Part shown: positions 42,577-50,717 of the stretch, piece by piece
How positions within the stretch are numbered: the stretch's first letter is position 1
Layout of the letters: each line of letters starts with the position of its first letter
Source: Desulfovibrionaceae bacterium
GTDB lineage: Bacteria; Desulfobacterota; Desulfovibrionia; Desulfovibrionales; Desulfovibrionaceae
Direction of reading: 5' to 3'
Assembly (NCBI GenBank): GCA_019421865.1
Contig: JAHZEL010000008.1
Location: 1 to 64,000 of the forward strand
Length of the DNA: 64,000 bases
Notes under the pieces: model-generated
The model's input: only the letters and a program-made list of their open reading frames with translations
What the model was told of the DNA's origin: nothing
Databases searched by the model: none
Translations under genes and position numbers: made by a program

Positions 42577-45315
42577 ATGTTCATCAAATCCCTTCTTGTC
42601 AACGGCATACGCCGCCAGGTGCTGGTCAATGCGGAAGATTCGCTCGCCAACGTCCTGCGCGACCAGCTGCAGCTTACCAGCGTGAAGCTGGGCTGCGAAA
42701 AGGGTCACTGCGGCGCATGCAGCGTCATTCTCAACGGCAAGCTCACGCGTACCTGCGTACTGAAGATGAAGCGCGTTCCCGATGATGCCACCATCATCAC
42801 GCTGGAAGGCATCGGCACGCCCGATCATCTCCATCCGCTGCAGGAAGCGTGGATCTTCCACGGGGCAGCCCAGTGCGGCTTCTGTACTCCCGGCTTCATC
42901 GTGGCGGCCTACGCCCTGCTGCTGGAAAATCCCGCGCCCACCAGAGACGAAGTGCGCGAATGGTTCCAAAAGAACCGCAACGTCTGCCGCTGCACCGGCT
43001 ACATTCCGATCATCAACGCCGTCATGGATGCCGCCGCCGTCATGCGCGGCGACAAGAACATCGAGGAAATCCGCTACAAGGAACCCGCTGAAGGTCATCA
43101 TCTCGGCTCCACCAAGCCTCGTCCGAGCGCCGTGGCCAAGGTGACCGGCACCGCCGAATTCGGCGCCGACGCCACCGTCCACATGCCTGCGAACACCTTG
43201 CATCTGGCTCTGGCGCAGGCCAAGGTCTCCCATGCCAACATCAAGGGCATCGACACCTCCGAAGCCGAAAAGATGCCCGGCGTGTTCCGCGTGCTCACCC
43301 ACAAGGACGTCAAGGGCAAGAACCGCATCACCGGCCTCATCACCTTCCCCGACAACAAGGGAGACGGCTGGGATCGCCCCATCCTCAACGACACCAAGAT
43401 CTTCCAGTACGGTGACGCGCTGGCCATCGTATGCGCCGATACCGAATGTCATGCCCGTGCGGCCGCCGAAAAGGTGAAGTTCGATCTCGAGCTTCTGCCC
43501 GAATACATGGACGCCCCCTCGGCCATGGCTCCCGACGCCATCGAGATCCATCCCGGCACCCCGAACATCTACTACGAACCCCATATCGAAAAGGGTGAGG
43601 ATACCGCGCCCTTCTTCGCCGATCCCGACAACGTCGTGGTGGAAGACAGCTTCTACACGCAGCGTCAGCCCCACCTCAACATCGAGCCCGACGTCGGCTA
43701 CGGCTACATCAACGACAAGGGGCAGGTGGTCATCCACTCCAAGTCCGTGGGACTGCATCTGCACGCCCTCATGATCGCCCCCGGCCTCGGCCTCGAATTC
43801 CCCAAGGATCTGGTGCTCGTGCAGAACACCACCGGCGGCACCTTCGGCTACAAGTTCAGCCCCACGATGGAAGCGCTCATCGGCGTGGCCGTCATGGCGA
43901 CCGGACGCCCCTGTCACCTGCGCTACAACTATGAACAGCAGCAGCAGTACACCGGCAAGCGTTCGCCCTTCTGGACCACCGTGCGCATGGCGGCCGACAA
44001 GAAAACCGGCAAGCTCAAGGCCATGGAAACCGACTGGACCTGCGACCACGGCCCCTACTCCGAGTTCGGCGACCTGCTGACCCTGCGCGGCGCGCAGTTC
44101 ATCGGCGCAGGCTACAGCATTCCGAACATCCGCGGCAACGGCCGCACCGTGGCCACCAACCACGCCTGGGGCGCGGCATTCCGCGGCTACGGCGGCCCCG
44201 AATCGGAATTCCCCTCCGAAGTGCTCATGGACGAACTGGCGGAAAAGCTGGGCATGGATCCCTTCGATCTGCGCCTTGCCAACTGCTACCGCGAAGGCGA
44301 CACCACGCCCACCGGTCAGAAGCCCGAAGTGCTGAGCCTGCCCGTGATGTTCGAAAAGCTGCGTCCGCTCTACGAAGCGGCCAAGAAGCGCGTGAAGGAA
44401 GAATCCACGGATGAAGTCAAGCGCGGCGTGGGCCTCGCCCTTGCCGTGTACGGCGCCGGCCTCGACGGCCCCGACTCCTCCGAAGCCTGGGCGGAACTCA
44501 ATCCCGACGGCACCGTGACCATCGGCTGCTCCTGGGAAGATCACGGCCAGGGCGCAGACTCCGGCGCTCAGTGCACCGCGCATGAAGCCCTGCGTCCGCT
44601 GGGCATCAAGGTGGACGACATCCGTCTCGTGCTGAACGACACCAGCAAGACCCCGAACTCCGGCCCCGCCGGCGGTTCCCGCTCGCAGGTGATGACCGGC
44701 AACGCCATCCGCGTGGCCTGCGAACAGCTCATTGAAGCCATGCGCAAACCCGAAGGCGGCTTCTACACCTACGAAGAAATGAAGGCCGAAGGCCGCGATA
44801 CCCATCAGGACGGCAAGTGGACCGCTCCCGTGCAGGGCTGCGGTGAAAACTGCCAGGGCGATCCCTTCGCCTGCTACATGTACGGTCTGTTCATGGCGGA
44901 AGTCGCCGTGGAACTCGCCACCGGCAAGACCAAGGTGGAAAAGATGACCATGGTGGCCGACATCGGCACCGTGGTGAACAAGCTCATCACCGACGGTCAG
45001 ATCTGGGGCGGCCTTGCTCAGGGCATCGGCCTTGCGCTGTCCGAAGACTACGAGGACATCAAGAAGCACAGCACCATGCTCGGCGCCGGCATTCCTTATC
45101 CCAAGGACATCCCGGACAACATGGAAATCATCTATGTGGAAAGCAAGCGTCCCGACGGTCCGTTCGGCGCTTCCGGCACGGGTGAAATTCCGCTGTGCGG
45201 CCCGCATCCGGCCATCATCAACGCCATCTACAACGCCTGCGGCGTCCGCATCACGCATCTGCCCGCCTATCCTGAAAAGGTGCTGGCAGCTCTGAAGGAA
45301 AAGGCCGCGAAGTAA
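42577..45315 (+). CDS. mop: Aldehyde oxidoreductase, single-chain molybdenum hydroxylase (Mop)
   Basis: Mop oxidises aldehydes to acids with a molybdopterin cytosine dinucleotide cofactor, with electrons leaving through two [2Fe-2S] clusters. The 912-residue chain begins with a ferredoxin-like domain (Cys40, 45, 48, 60), then a helical 2Fe-2S domain (Cys100, 103, 137, 139), positions matching those I recall for the D. gigas enzyme, then the large cofactor domains. FGASGTGEIPL supplies the catalytic Glu at 870. There is no FAD domain and no signal peptide. AAGGAG precedes the ATG. It is the second gene of a ten-gene cassette and its likely main product. Confidence 0.96.
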   Translation: MFIKSLLVNGIRRQVLVNAEDSLANVLRDQLQLTSVKLGCEKGHCGACSVILNGKLTRTCVLKMKRVPDDATIITLEGIGTPDHLHPLQEAWIFHGAAQCGFCTPGFIVAAYALLLENPAPTRDEVREWFQKNRNVCRCTGYIPIINAVMDAAAVMRGDKNIEEIRYKEPAEGHHLGSTKPRPSAVAKVTGTAEFGADATVHMPANTLHLALAQAKVSHANIKGIDTSEAEKMPGVFRVLTHKDVKGKNRITGLITFPDNKGDGWDRPILNDTKIFQYGDALAIVCADTECHARAAAEKVKFDLELLPEYMDAPSAMAPDAIEIHPGTPNIYYEPHIEKGEDTAPFFADPDNVVVEDSFYTQRQPHLNIEPDVGYGYINDKGQVVIHSKSVGLHLHALMIAPGLGLEFPKDLVLVQNTTGGTFGYKFSPTMEALIGVAVMATGRPCHLRYNYEQQQQYTGKRSPFWTTVRMAADKKTGKLKAMETDWTCDHGPYSEFGDLLTLRGAQFIGAGYSIPNIRGNGRTVATNHAWGAAFRGYGGPESEFPSEVLMDELAEKLGMDPFDLRLANCYREGDTTPTGQKPEVLSLPVMFEKLRPLYEAAKKRVKEESTDEVKRGVGLALAVYGAGLDGPDSSEAWAELNPDGTVTIGCSWEDHGQGADSGAQCTAHEALRPLGIKVDDIRLVLNDTSKTPNSGPAGGSRSQVMTGNAIRVACEQLIEAMRKPEGGFYTYEEMKAEGRDTHQDGKWTAPVQGCGENCQGDPFACYMYGLFMAEVAVELATGKTKVEKMTMVADIGTVVNKLITDGQIWGGLAQGIGLALSEDYEDIKKHSTMLGAGIPYPKDIPDNMEIIYVESKRPDGPFGASGTGEIPLCGPHPAIINAIYNACGVRITHLPAYPEKVLAALKEKAAK

Positions 45316-45327
45316 CCTGACTCAACC

Positions 45328-45361
45328 GGGGCCGGAAAGTTTCTGAAGCTTCTCCGGCCCC
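45328..45361 (+). terminator. Hairpin after mop, candidate partial terminator
   Basis: GGGGCCGGA pairs perfectly with TCCGGCCCC, 12 bases after the mop stop, followed by GCCTTTCTG. The weak T tract suggests read-through at reduced level into the accessory genes. Confidence 0.5.
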
Positions 45362-45415
45362 GCCTTTCTGCCCGGAACGTTTTTCGGGCCGTCTTTGCTT
45401 TTCCGAGGTGCCGCC

Positions 45416-47752
45416 GTGCTGGAACAAAGCCAACTTCACGCCATAGAATCCCATTGCACGCAGGAGTCCGCTCCGCGCTGCCGCACGGCCTGTCCGCTGG
45501 ACATGGACGTGCGCGCCTTTCTTGAATGTCTTGCCGCTGACAAGGGGCGCGAGGCCCGCAAGCTTCTGGAACGGCACCTCCCCCTGCCCGGCATCATGAC
45601 CGCCGTATGTGATCATCCCTGCGAAAACGCCTGTCTCAGACGGGATCTCGGCGGAGGTCTGGCGGTTTCGGCACTGGAAAAGTTCTGCATGAAGAACGTG
45701 CCCGTCCAGACCAAGCCGCTCATCCGCCCCCCGAAGGGGCAGACTCTCGCCGTGATCGGCGCGGGACTGGCCGGTCTTGTCGCGGCCTTCGATATTTCCC
45801 ACAAGGGCTTTGCCGTTACCGTTCATCATGAAGGAGAACGGGAGAGCGCCCTGCTCGCCGCCTTTCCCACGCTGGATCGGGCAGCCCTCACCGAAGAGCT
45901 GAATGCTCTGGAAAAATTTCATGTGCGCTTTGTTCAGGCAGCCCTCGACGAAGCGCTTCTGCAGAAATGCTCGGCCGAGTGTGCCGCCGTCTTCGTGGAC
46001 GCCTCTTCCTGCGCGTTCGCTCCCGGTAAAGACGACATTGATGCCGCCACCCTGCTCTGGAAGGACAACATCTGCTGCGGCGGATGGCTGAATCGCACCC
46101 CCACGGGCGCGACGTATGCCCCATCCTCCGCACAGGCCGGTGAAGGACGCCGTGCAGGCATCACGCTTCAGCGCATCATGACGGGCGTTTCCCTCGTGGC
46201 GGCCCGCGAAGGGGAAAACCGGGAAAACCGCCTGCATACGCCGCTGGACGGCATCGATCCTCTACCCCGGGTGATTCCTTCCGGCGAAATCTATGCGGCG
46301 GAGGAGGCCCGAAAGGAAGCCGACCGCTGCATCCGCTGCTCCTGCATGCAGTGCGTGAAGGAATGCCCATTCCTGCAGAAATACAAGGAATTTCCCCGCG
46401 TTTACGCCCGCAAGCTCTACAACAACGCCTCCGTCATACGCGGCACCCGCACGGCCAACGTCATCATGAACGGCTGTGCCCTGTGCGGTCAGTGCGAGGT
46501 CATCTGCCCCGAACATTTCTCCATGGCCGACCTCTGCCTTCAGGCCAGGCAGGACGCCGTGGAACGAGACGTCATGCCGCCCTCGGCGCATGAGTTCGCG
46601 CTTGAGGACATGGCGCAGGCCAGCGGCCCGGAAAGCGCCTTTCTGCTGGAAGATCCAGCGTTTGCCGCCCAGGGTGGACACGGCAGAACCATGTTTTTCC
46701 CGGGCTGTCAGCTGGCGGCCTCGCGTGGAGATCAGGTGCTTGCCATGTACCGGTATCTCCGGAACGCCCTGCCGGGCGGCGTATCCCTCATGAGTTCCTG
46801 CTGCGGCATTCCCGCGCACTGGGCCGGAAGAGAAGAACTTTTCCGCGAACACGCGCAGGAGCTGAAAAAGCAGTGGGAAGCGTGCGGAAAGCCGGAAATA
46901 CTGGCAGCCTGTTCTTCCTGCATGGGAGCCCTGCGCATGGCGCTGCCGGAAGCTGAGATTTCCCCGCTGTGGGCCAGGCTTGATGAACTCATGCCCGAGC
47001 CCTTTGCCGCTGCGGCTCCGCAGGCCATGAACGTGCAGGACCCCTGCGGCGCACGCCACGACGACGTCTGGCAGAAGGCGGTACGTTCGCTGGCCGCCAA
47101 AGCCGGCATCCGGGTGGAGGAGGCGAAACGCACCGGCAGCGAAAGCGCCTGCTGCGGCTACGGCGGCCTTGTGTGGAACGCCCAGCCCGACGTGGCCGAC
47201 GCCATGGCGGAGAAGCGGGCCGGAGAATTCACGCTTCCCGTGCTCACCTCCTGCATCATGTGTCATGACCGCTTCGCCTCGGAGACGGAAAGCCTGCACC
47301 TCTTCGACATTCTTCCTCAGACGGCGGACGCTGCCGGTCCGGCACCTGCTGTTCCCGGACTTTCCGCCCGCAGAGCCGGTCGTGCCGCGCTGAAGGAAAA
47401 GGCACTGGAGGAATTTCTTGGAGAAAAGCCCGTTTTGCGGCATGATGAGGAGCCGATACGCCTCCACATTCCGGAAGAGGTCCGCATGGACATGGAACGC
47501 CGCTACATTCTCAGACAGGACGTGGTGGCGGCCATCTGCGGCGTGGAGAAAAGCGGCGCCAAGTTTCTCAACCGGGAAAACGGCCATATCCTCGGCTCCT
47601 GGAGACCGCGCAACGTCACATTCTGGGTGGAGTACACCGCCGATGACGACGGATCCTTCACGCTCATCAAGGCATGGTGCCATCGCATGGTGGTGGCAGG
47701 AGCCATTCAGCCTGCCGAGAAGGTCGTCATGGAAGAGAAGGTGCATGCCTAA
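45416..47752 (+). CDS. FAD-dependent oxidoreductase fused to 4Fe-4S dicluster and CCG (HdrB-like) domains
   Basis: This 778-residue protein starts at a GTG preceded by GAGGTG. An N-terminal GltD-like helical Fe-S domain (cysteines in CRTACPLDM and CDHPCENAC) leads into an FAD/ADP-binding domain (AVIGAGLAGL near 109-118). A ferredoxin-like dicluster follows (CIRCSCMQCVKECPF, then CALCGQCEVICP), then two CCG repeats of the heterodisulfide-reductase type (SSCCGIP and SACCGYGG), and finally an unassigned domain of about 100 residues. It probably accepts electrons from the aldehyde oxidoreductase or reduces a cassette partner, which is inference. I see no second Rossmann motif for NAD(P)H. Confidence 0.82.
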   Translation: MLEQSQLHAIESHCTQESAPRCRTACPLDMDVRAFLECLAADKGREARKLLERHLPLPGIMTAVCDHPCENACLRRDLGGGLAVSALEKFCMKNVPVQTKPLIRPPKGQTLAVIGAGLAGLVAAFDISHKGFAVTVHHEGERESALLAAFPTLDRAALTEELNALEKFHVRFVQAALDEALLQKCSAECAAVFVDASSCAFAPGKDDIDAATLLWKDNICCGGWLNRTPTGATYAPSSAQAGEGRRAGITLQRIMTGVSLVAAREGENRENRLHTPLDGIDPLPRVIPSGEIYAAEEARKEADRCIRCSCMQCVKECPFLQKYKEFPRVYARKLYNNASVIRGTRTANVIMNGCALCGQCEVICPEHFSMADLCLQARQDAVERDVMPPSAHEFALEDMAQASGPESAFLLEDPAFAAQGGHGRTMFFPGCQLAASRGDQVLAMYRYLRNALPGGVSLMSSCCGIPAHWAGREELFREHAQELKKQWEACGKPEILAACSSCMGALRMALPEAEISPLWARLDELMPEPFAAAAPQAMNVQDPCGARHDDVWQKAVRSLAAKAGIRVEEAKRTGSESACCGYGGLVWNAQPDVADAMAEKRAGEFTLPVLTSCIMCHDRFASETESLHLFDILPQTADAAGPAPAVPGLSARRAGRAALKEKALEEFLGEKPVLRHDEEPIRLHIPEEVRMDMERRYILRQDVVAAICGVEKSGAKFLNRENGHILGSWRPRNVTFWVEYTADDDGSFTLIKAWCHRMVVAGAIQPAEKVVMEEKVHA

Positions 47753-47790
47753 GAACCTTCCGGCAGAGCCACGAGCAACATTTTAATAAA

Positions 47791-47830
47791 GGTTCGGAGC
47801 CGGGAGGCAAATCCTCCGTGCTTCCGGAAC
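47791..47830 (+). repeat. Intercistronic hairpin before the two-CxxC protein gene
   Basis: GGAGG-CAAAT-CCTCC (47803-47817) forms the tip of a larger imperfect hairpin closed by GTTC/GAAC (47792-47795 and 47827-47830). It lies in the only sizeable gap (128 bases) among the accessory genes and has no T run. Confidence 0.5.
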
Positions 47831-47880
47831 GTTTCCCGGCCGCGCTTTGGGTGCGACCGCCTGTAAAAGAGGTCTTTGGC

Positions 47881-48096
47881 ATGAGTCTGGAACCGAACTT
47901 CACCCCCGATGACGGAGACTGGATCTGTTCCCGCTGCGGCGTGCCGCTTGAGCAGATCAAGGTTCAGGCGCTGTACATGCACAGCGCCTTCGACGTCATT
48001 CTTCCCCGTTGCCCATCCTGCGGACTGACGCTCATTCCTCAGTCGCTGGCGGAAGGCAAAATGGCGGAAGTTGAAGCGTTACTTGAAGATAAATAG
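47881..48096 (+). CDS. Small two-CxxC redox or zinc-ribbon protein (DVU_1557 type)
   Basis: This 71-residue protein has two CxxC pairs (Cys16-Cys19 in CSRC and Cys44-Cys47 in CPSC), separated by a hydrophobic core with a rubredoxin or zinc-ribbon look. It has no signal peptide. NCBI names a matching family after D. vulgaris DVU_1557, as far as I recall. Gene order and length fit. It could bind iron as a rubredoxin-like electron carrier or zinc as a protein-interaction knuckle. It is followed two bases later by the methyltransferase gene. Confidence 0.75.
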   Translation: MSLEPNFTPDDGDWICSRCGVPLEQIKVQALYMHSAFDVILPRCPSCGLTLIPQSLAEGKMAEVEALLEDK

Positions 48097-48098
48097 CC

Positions 48099-48872
48099 AT
48101 GCCTCCCACCGCATCCCCTTTGTACGCATCGGCGCTCTTTCAGCGTATCGCAGGCGGAACCTGGCGTCCGGGCGGCACGGAGCTGACCCGGCACGGCCTT
48201 GACCTGTGCGCCTTTGCTCCCGGATCGGACATTCTGGACGTCGGTTGCGGACAGGGGGCAAGCCTTGCCGAGCTTCGTCAGCGTGGGCTGAACGGCATCG
48301 GACTCGACCGGGAATACACGCTTGCCGAACCTTTTCCCTTCGTGCAGGCGGATGCGCAGGATCCCCCCTTTCCCGACGGCTTTTTCGACGGCATCTTATG
48401 TGAATGTGTGCTCTCACTGCTGCCGGACACGGCGCAGGCTCTGCGCCGCTTTGCCGCCCTGCTGCGGCCGGAAGGCAGGCTTCTGCTTTCCGATCTCTAT
48501 ATTCGGAGCTCCACTGCCCCGTCCGCGGGGCAGGATCACGGCGCATCCTGCCTTGCGGGAGCACGACCGAAACAGGAGCTGGAAAAGCTGATTATCGAGA
48601 GCGGCTTCGTCCTTCTTCATTTCGAGGACCATACCGCCCGACTGAAGGAACTGGCCGCCCGACTGATCTGGTACGGAGATGACGAGCTGCGCCGCATGAT
48701 GGACGGTGACAATATCCCCGGAGCCGATGCTCCGAGGGCTGCCGGATCCTGCGCCTGCCGGGCCCCACGCCCCGGCGGCCCACGTTTCGGCTACGGCCTG
48801 TGGATAGCAGCGCCGACGCGCCGCATCCCGACCGCCGTCCCGCGTCAGATGAAACAAGGAGACTTTGCATGA
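48099..48872 (+). CDS. Class I SAM-dependent methyltransferase (DVU_1556 type)
   Basis: This 257-residue protein has a Rossmann AdoMet-binding site: motif I ILDVGCGQGASL about 45-56, the acidic end of strand 2 in GIGLDREY, FVQADAQDPPFPDG, and the post-motif LLRPEGRLLLSDLY. The C-terminal 60 residues include CAC and a Pro/Arg-rich tail with no known fold. The target is unknown. A peptide, lipid or cofactor made by the neighbouring radical SAM protein is possible. Its stop overlaps the start of the C-GCAxxG-C-C gene (ATGA). Confidence 0.8.
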   Translation: MPPTASPLYASALFQRIAGGTWRPGGTELTRHGLDLCAFAPGSDILDVGCGQGASLAELRQRGLNGIGLDREYTLAEPFPFVQADAQDPPFPDGFFDGILCECVLSLLPDTAQALRRFAALLRPEGRLLLSDLYIRSSTAPSAGQDHGASCLAGARPKQELEKLIIESGFVLLHFEDHTARLKELAARLIWYGDDELRRMMDGDNIPGADAPRAAGSCACRAPRPGGPRFGYGLWIAAPTRRIPTAVPRQMKQGDFA

Positions 48873-49330
48873 ACGCCCTTCTTCTGGATCTTCTTCCCTA
48901 TGTTCACCGGGGATACTGCTGCTCGCAGCTGCTTCTGGTTCTGGCAGCGCAGGCGACCGACAGAGAGGATCCCGGCCTTCTGTGCGCGCTGCGCGGGCTG
49001 TGCCACGGCATAGGGCAGTCCGGAGGGCCATGCGGACTTCTGACCGGAGGAGCCGCCGTGCTGGCATGGCTCGTATGCCGCGATGCCGATGAACCGCATC
49101 CCATGCTCGACGCCATGACCGGCGAATATGCGGCATGGTTCACCGAGAGAGTCGGATCCTGCTGCGGCACGGGATGTGAGCAGGTCTCTTCCGGTCTTGC
49201 CGCCGACGCAGGCATGTCTCTTCCCGAAGGCGGCATGCCGCCCCTGGATCTCTGCGGAGATCTGCTGGCGGACTGCTGGGGAAAAATTCTCGACATCTGC
49301 GAAGCCTACGACGTGGACATAAGGAGCTGA
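48869..49330 (+). CDS. C-GCAxxG-C-C family protein (DVU_1555 type)
   Basis: This 153-residue soluble protein resembles the C-GCAxxG-C-C family, named for conserved cysteines that probably bind an Fe-S cluster. Here they lie in YCCSQLLL (16-23), CALRGLCHGIGQSGGPCGLLTGGAA (partly CHGIGQSGGPCG about 45-56), VGSCCGTGCEQ about 95-105, and a C-terminal DLCGDLLADCW. The ribosome-binding site AAGGAG precedes the ATG, which overlaps the methyltransferase stop. Family members accompany oxidoreductases and molybdenum enzymes, with no defined role. In this cassette it may be an electron carrier or a maturation factor. Confidence 0.78.
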   Translation: MNALLLDLLPYVHRGYCCSQLLLVLAAQATDREDPGLLCALRGLCHGIGQSGGPCGLLTGGAAVLAWLVCRDADEPHPMLDAMTGEYAAWFTERVGSCCGTGCEQVSSGLAADAGMSLPEGGMPPLDLCGDLLADCWGKILDICEAYDVDIRS

Positions 49331-49331
49331 C

Positions 49332-50717
49332 ATGCCTCTTGCCCTGACTCAGAGCCTCTGCCCCGTCTGTCTCCGTCTTGTGGATGCCGCCTATCACCTC
49401 GAGGACGACACCGTCGTCATCCGCAGAAGCTGTCCCGAACACGGCACGTTTGAAGCGCCCGTCTGGAAGGAAGGACGCGGCATGCCCTCCTTTGAAGTCT
49501 GGCGCAAAAGCATGCGCATTCCGGCCTATCCCGCGCATCCGGCCACAGCAGTCCGGCAGGGCTGTCCTTTCGATTGCGGATTGTGCCCGGATCACGTTCA
49601 GCACACCTGCACGGGCCTCATCGAGGTGACCATGCGCTGTTCTCTGGGCTGCCCCATCTGCTATGCAAAGTCCGGTGCGGGAGCGGAGGATCCCTCCCTC
49701 GAAGCTATTGAAAAGCAGATGGACGCCCTTTTCCGGGCTTCCGGCCCCTGCAACGTGCAGCTTTCCGGCGGCGAGCCCACGGAACGGGACGATCTGCCCG
49801 ACATCATCCGCATGGCAAGACGAAAGGGCTTTGCCCTCGTGCAGGTCAACACCAACGGACTGCGGCTCGGTCGAGAGGAAGGCTATGCACAGACGCTGAA
49901 AGCTGCCGGTCTGGATTCGGTATATCTGCAGTTCGACGGCGTGAACGACGAGGTTTACCGCACACTGCGCGGCCGCGCCCTCCTTCAGCTGAAGCAGGCG
50001 TCCGTTGAAGCCTGCGGCAGAGCGGGACTCGGCGTGGTTCTGGTGTGTACGCTGGTACGGGGCGTGAACGATACGCAGACCGGCGACCTTCTGCGCTACG
50101 CCCTGAAGCAGGGCTCTCATGTGCGCGGTCTGCACTTTCAACCCGTTTCCTCCTTCGGACGCTTTCCGTGGGAAATGTCGGCCGCCCCGCGCATCACGCT
50201 TCCCGAACTCATGGCCGGACTGGAACAACAGAGCCGCGGCATGGTGAGGGCGGAACTGTTTCATGCGCCCTCCTGCGAGCATCCGCTGTGCTCCTTCAGC
50301 GCCGTGTACGGCAGAAAGGCCGACGGCACGCTCGGCGACCCCATAGGCGCAGCCTGCTGCTCCGGCGGATCCTCCCTTGCGGGAGAAAAGCCCCGCGTGG
50401 TGGACAACGCCGAAGGTTCCCGAGTCTCGAAGGCGTTCACGGCCGCCCACTGGGCCTCCCCGGGCCATCCCGGAGATTCTCTGAACGACGCCTTCTCCCG
50501 CTTTATTGCCGGATCCGGCGCGGATCGCCGCTTCACGCTCTCCGCCATGGCCTTTCAGGATGCTCTCAGTCTGGACGTGGAGCGTGTGCGCGGATGCTGC
50601 ATTCATGTGGTTGCGCCCGACGGCAGGCTCATTCCCTTCTGTCTCTACAATCTGACCAGCCTCGACGGCTTTTCCCTCTACCGACCCGCCGCGGCAAAGG
50701 ACGGCAATCCTTCGTGA
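49332..50717 (+). CDS. Radical SAM protein with tandem CX3CX2C motifs (TrsS/DVU_1554 type)
   Basis: This 461-residue radical SAM enzyme has the cluster that cleaves AdoMet as CSLGCPIC (Cys103, 107, 110), in the context EVTMRCSLGCPICYA. Just before it is a second CX3CX2C, CPFDCGLC (Cys78, 82, 85), with Cys93. An N-terminal CPVC (10-13) and Cys34 add further ligands. SGGEPTERDDLP is the glycine-rich AdoMet contact. The layout recalls archaeal MJ0619/Tes-like enzymes that act on inert alkyl carbons (from memory). The C-terminal half has CCSGG and GCCIHV. Its substrate here is unknown. Its stop overlaps the ligase start (GTGA). Confidence 0.82.
   Translation: MPLALTQSLCPVCLRLVDAAYHLEDDTVVIRRSCPEHGTFEAPVWKEGRGMPSFEVWRKSMRIPAYPAHPATAVRQGCPFDCGLCPDHVQHTCTGLIEVTMRCSLGCPICYAKSGAGAEDPSLEAIEKQMDALFRASGPCNVQLSGGEPTERDDLPDIIRMARRKGFALVQVNTNGLRLGREEGYAQTLKAAGLDSVYLQFDGVNDEVYRTLRGRALLQLKQASVEACGRAGLGVVLVCTLVRGVNDTQTGDLLRYALKQGSHVRGLHFQPVSSFGRFPWEMSAAPRITLPELMAGLEQQSRGMVRAELFHAPSCEHPLCSFSAVYGRKADGTLGDPIGAACCSGGSSLAGEKPRVVDNAEGSRVSKAFTAAHWASPGHPGDSLNDAFSRFIAGSGADRRFTLSAMAFQDALSLDVERVRGCCIHVVAPDGRLIPFCLYNLTSLDGFSLYRPAAAKDGNPS

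Noticed and set aside
42466..45258. Long open frame on the minus strand opposite mop
   Set aside because: It is an antisense shadow. The plus strand encodes an almost complete match to aldehyde oxidoreductase with all eight Fe-S cysteines.
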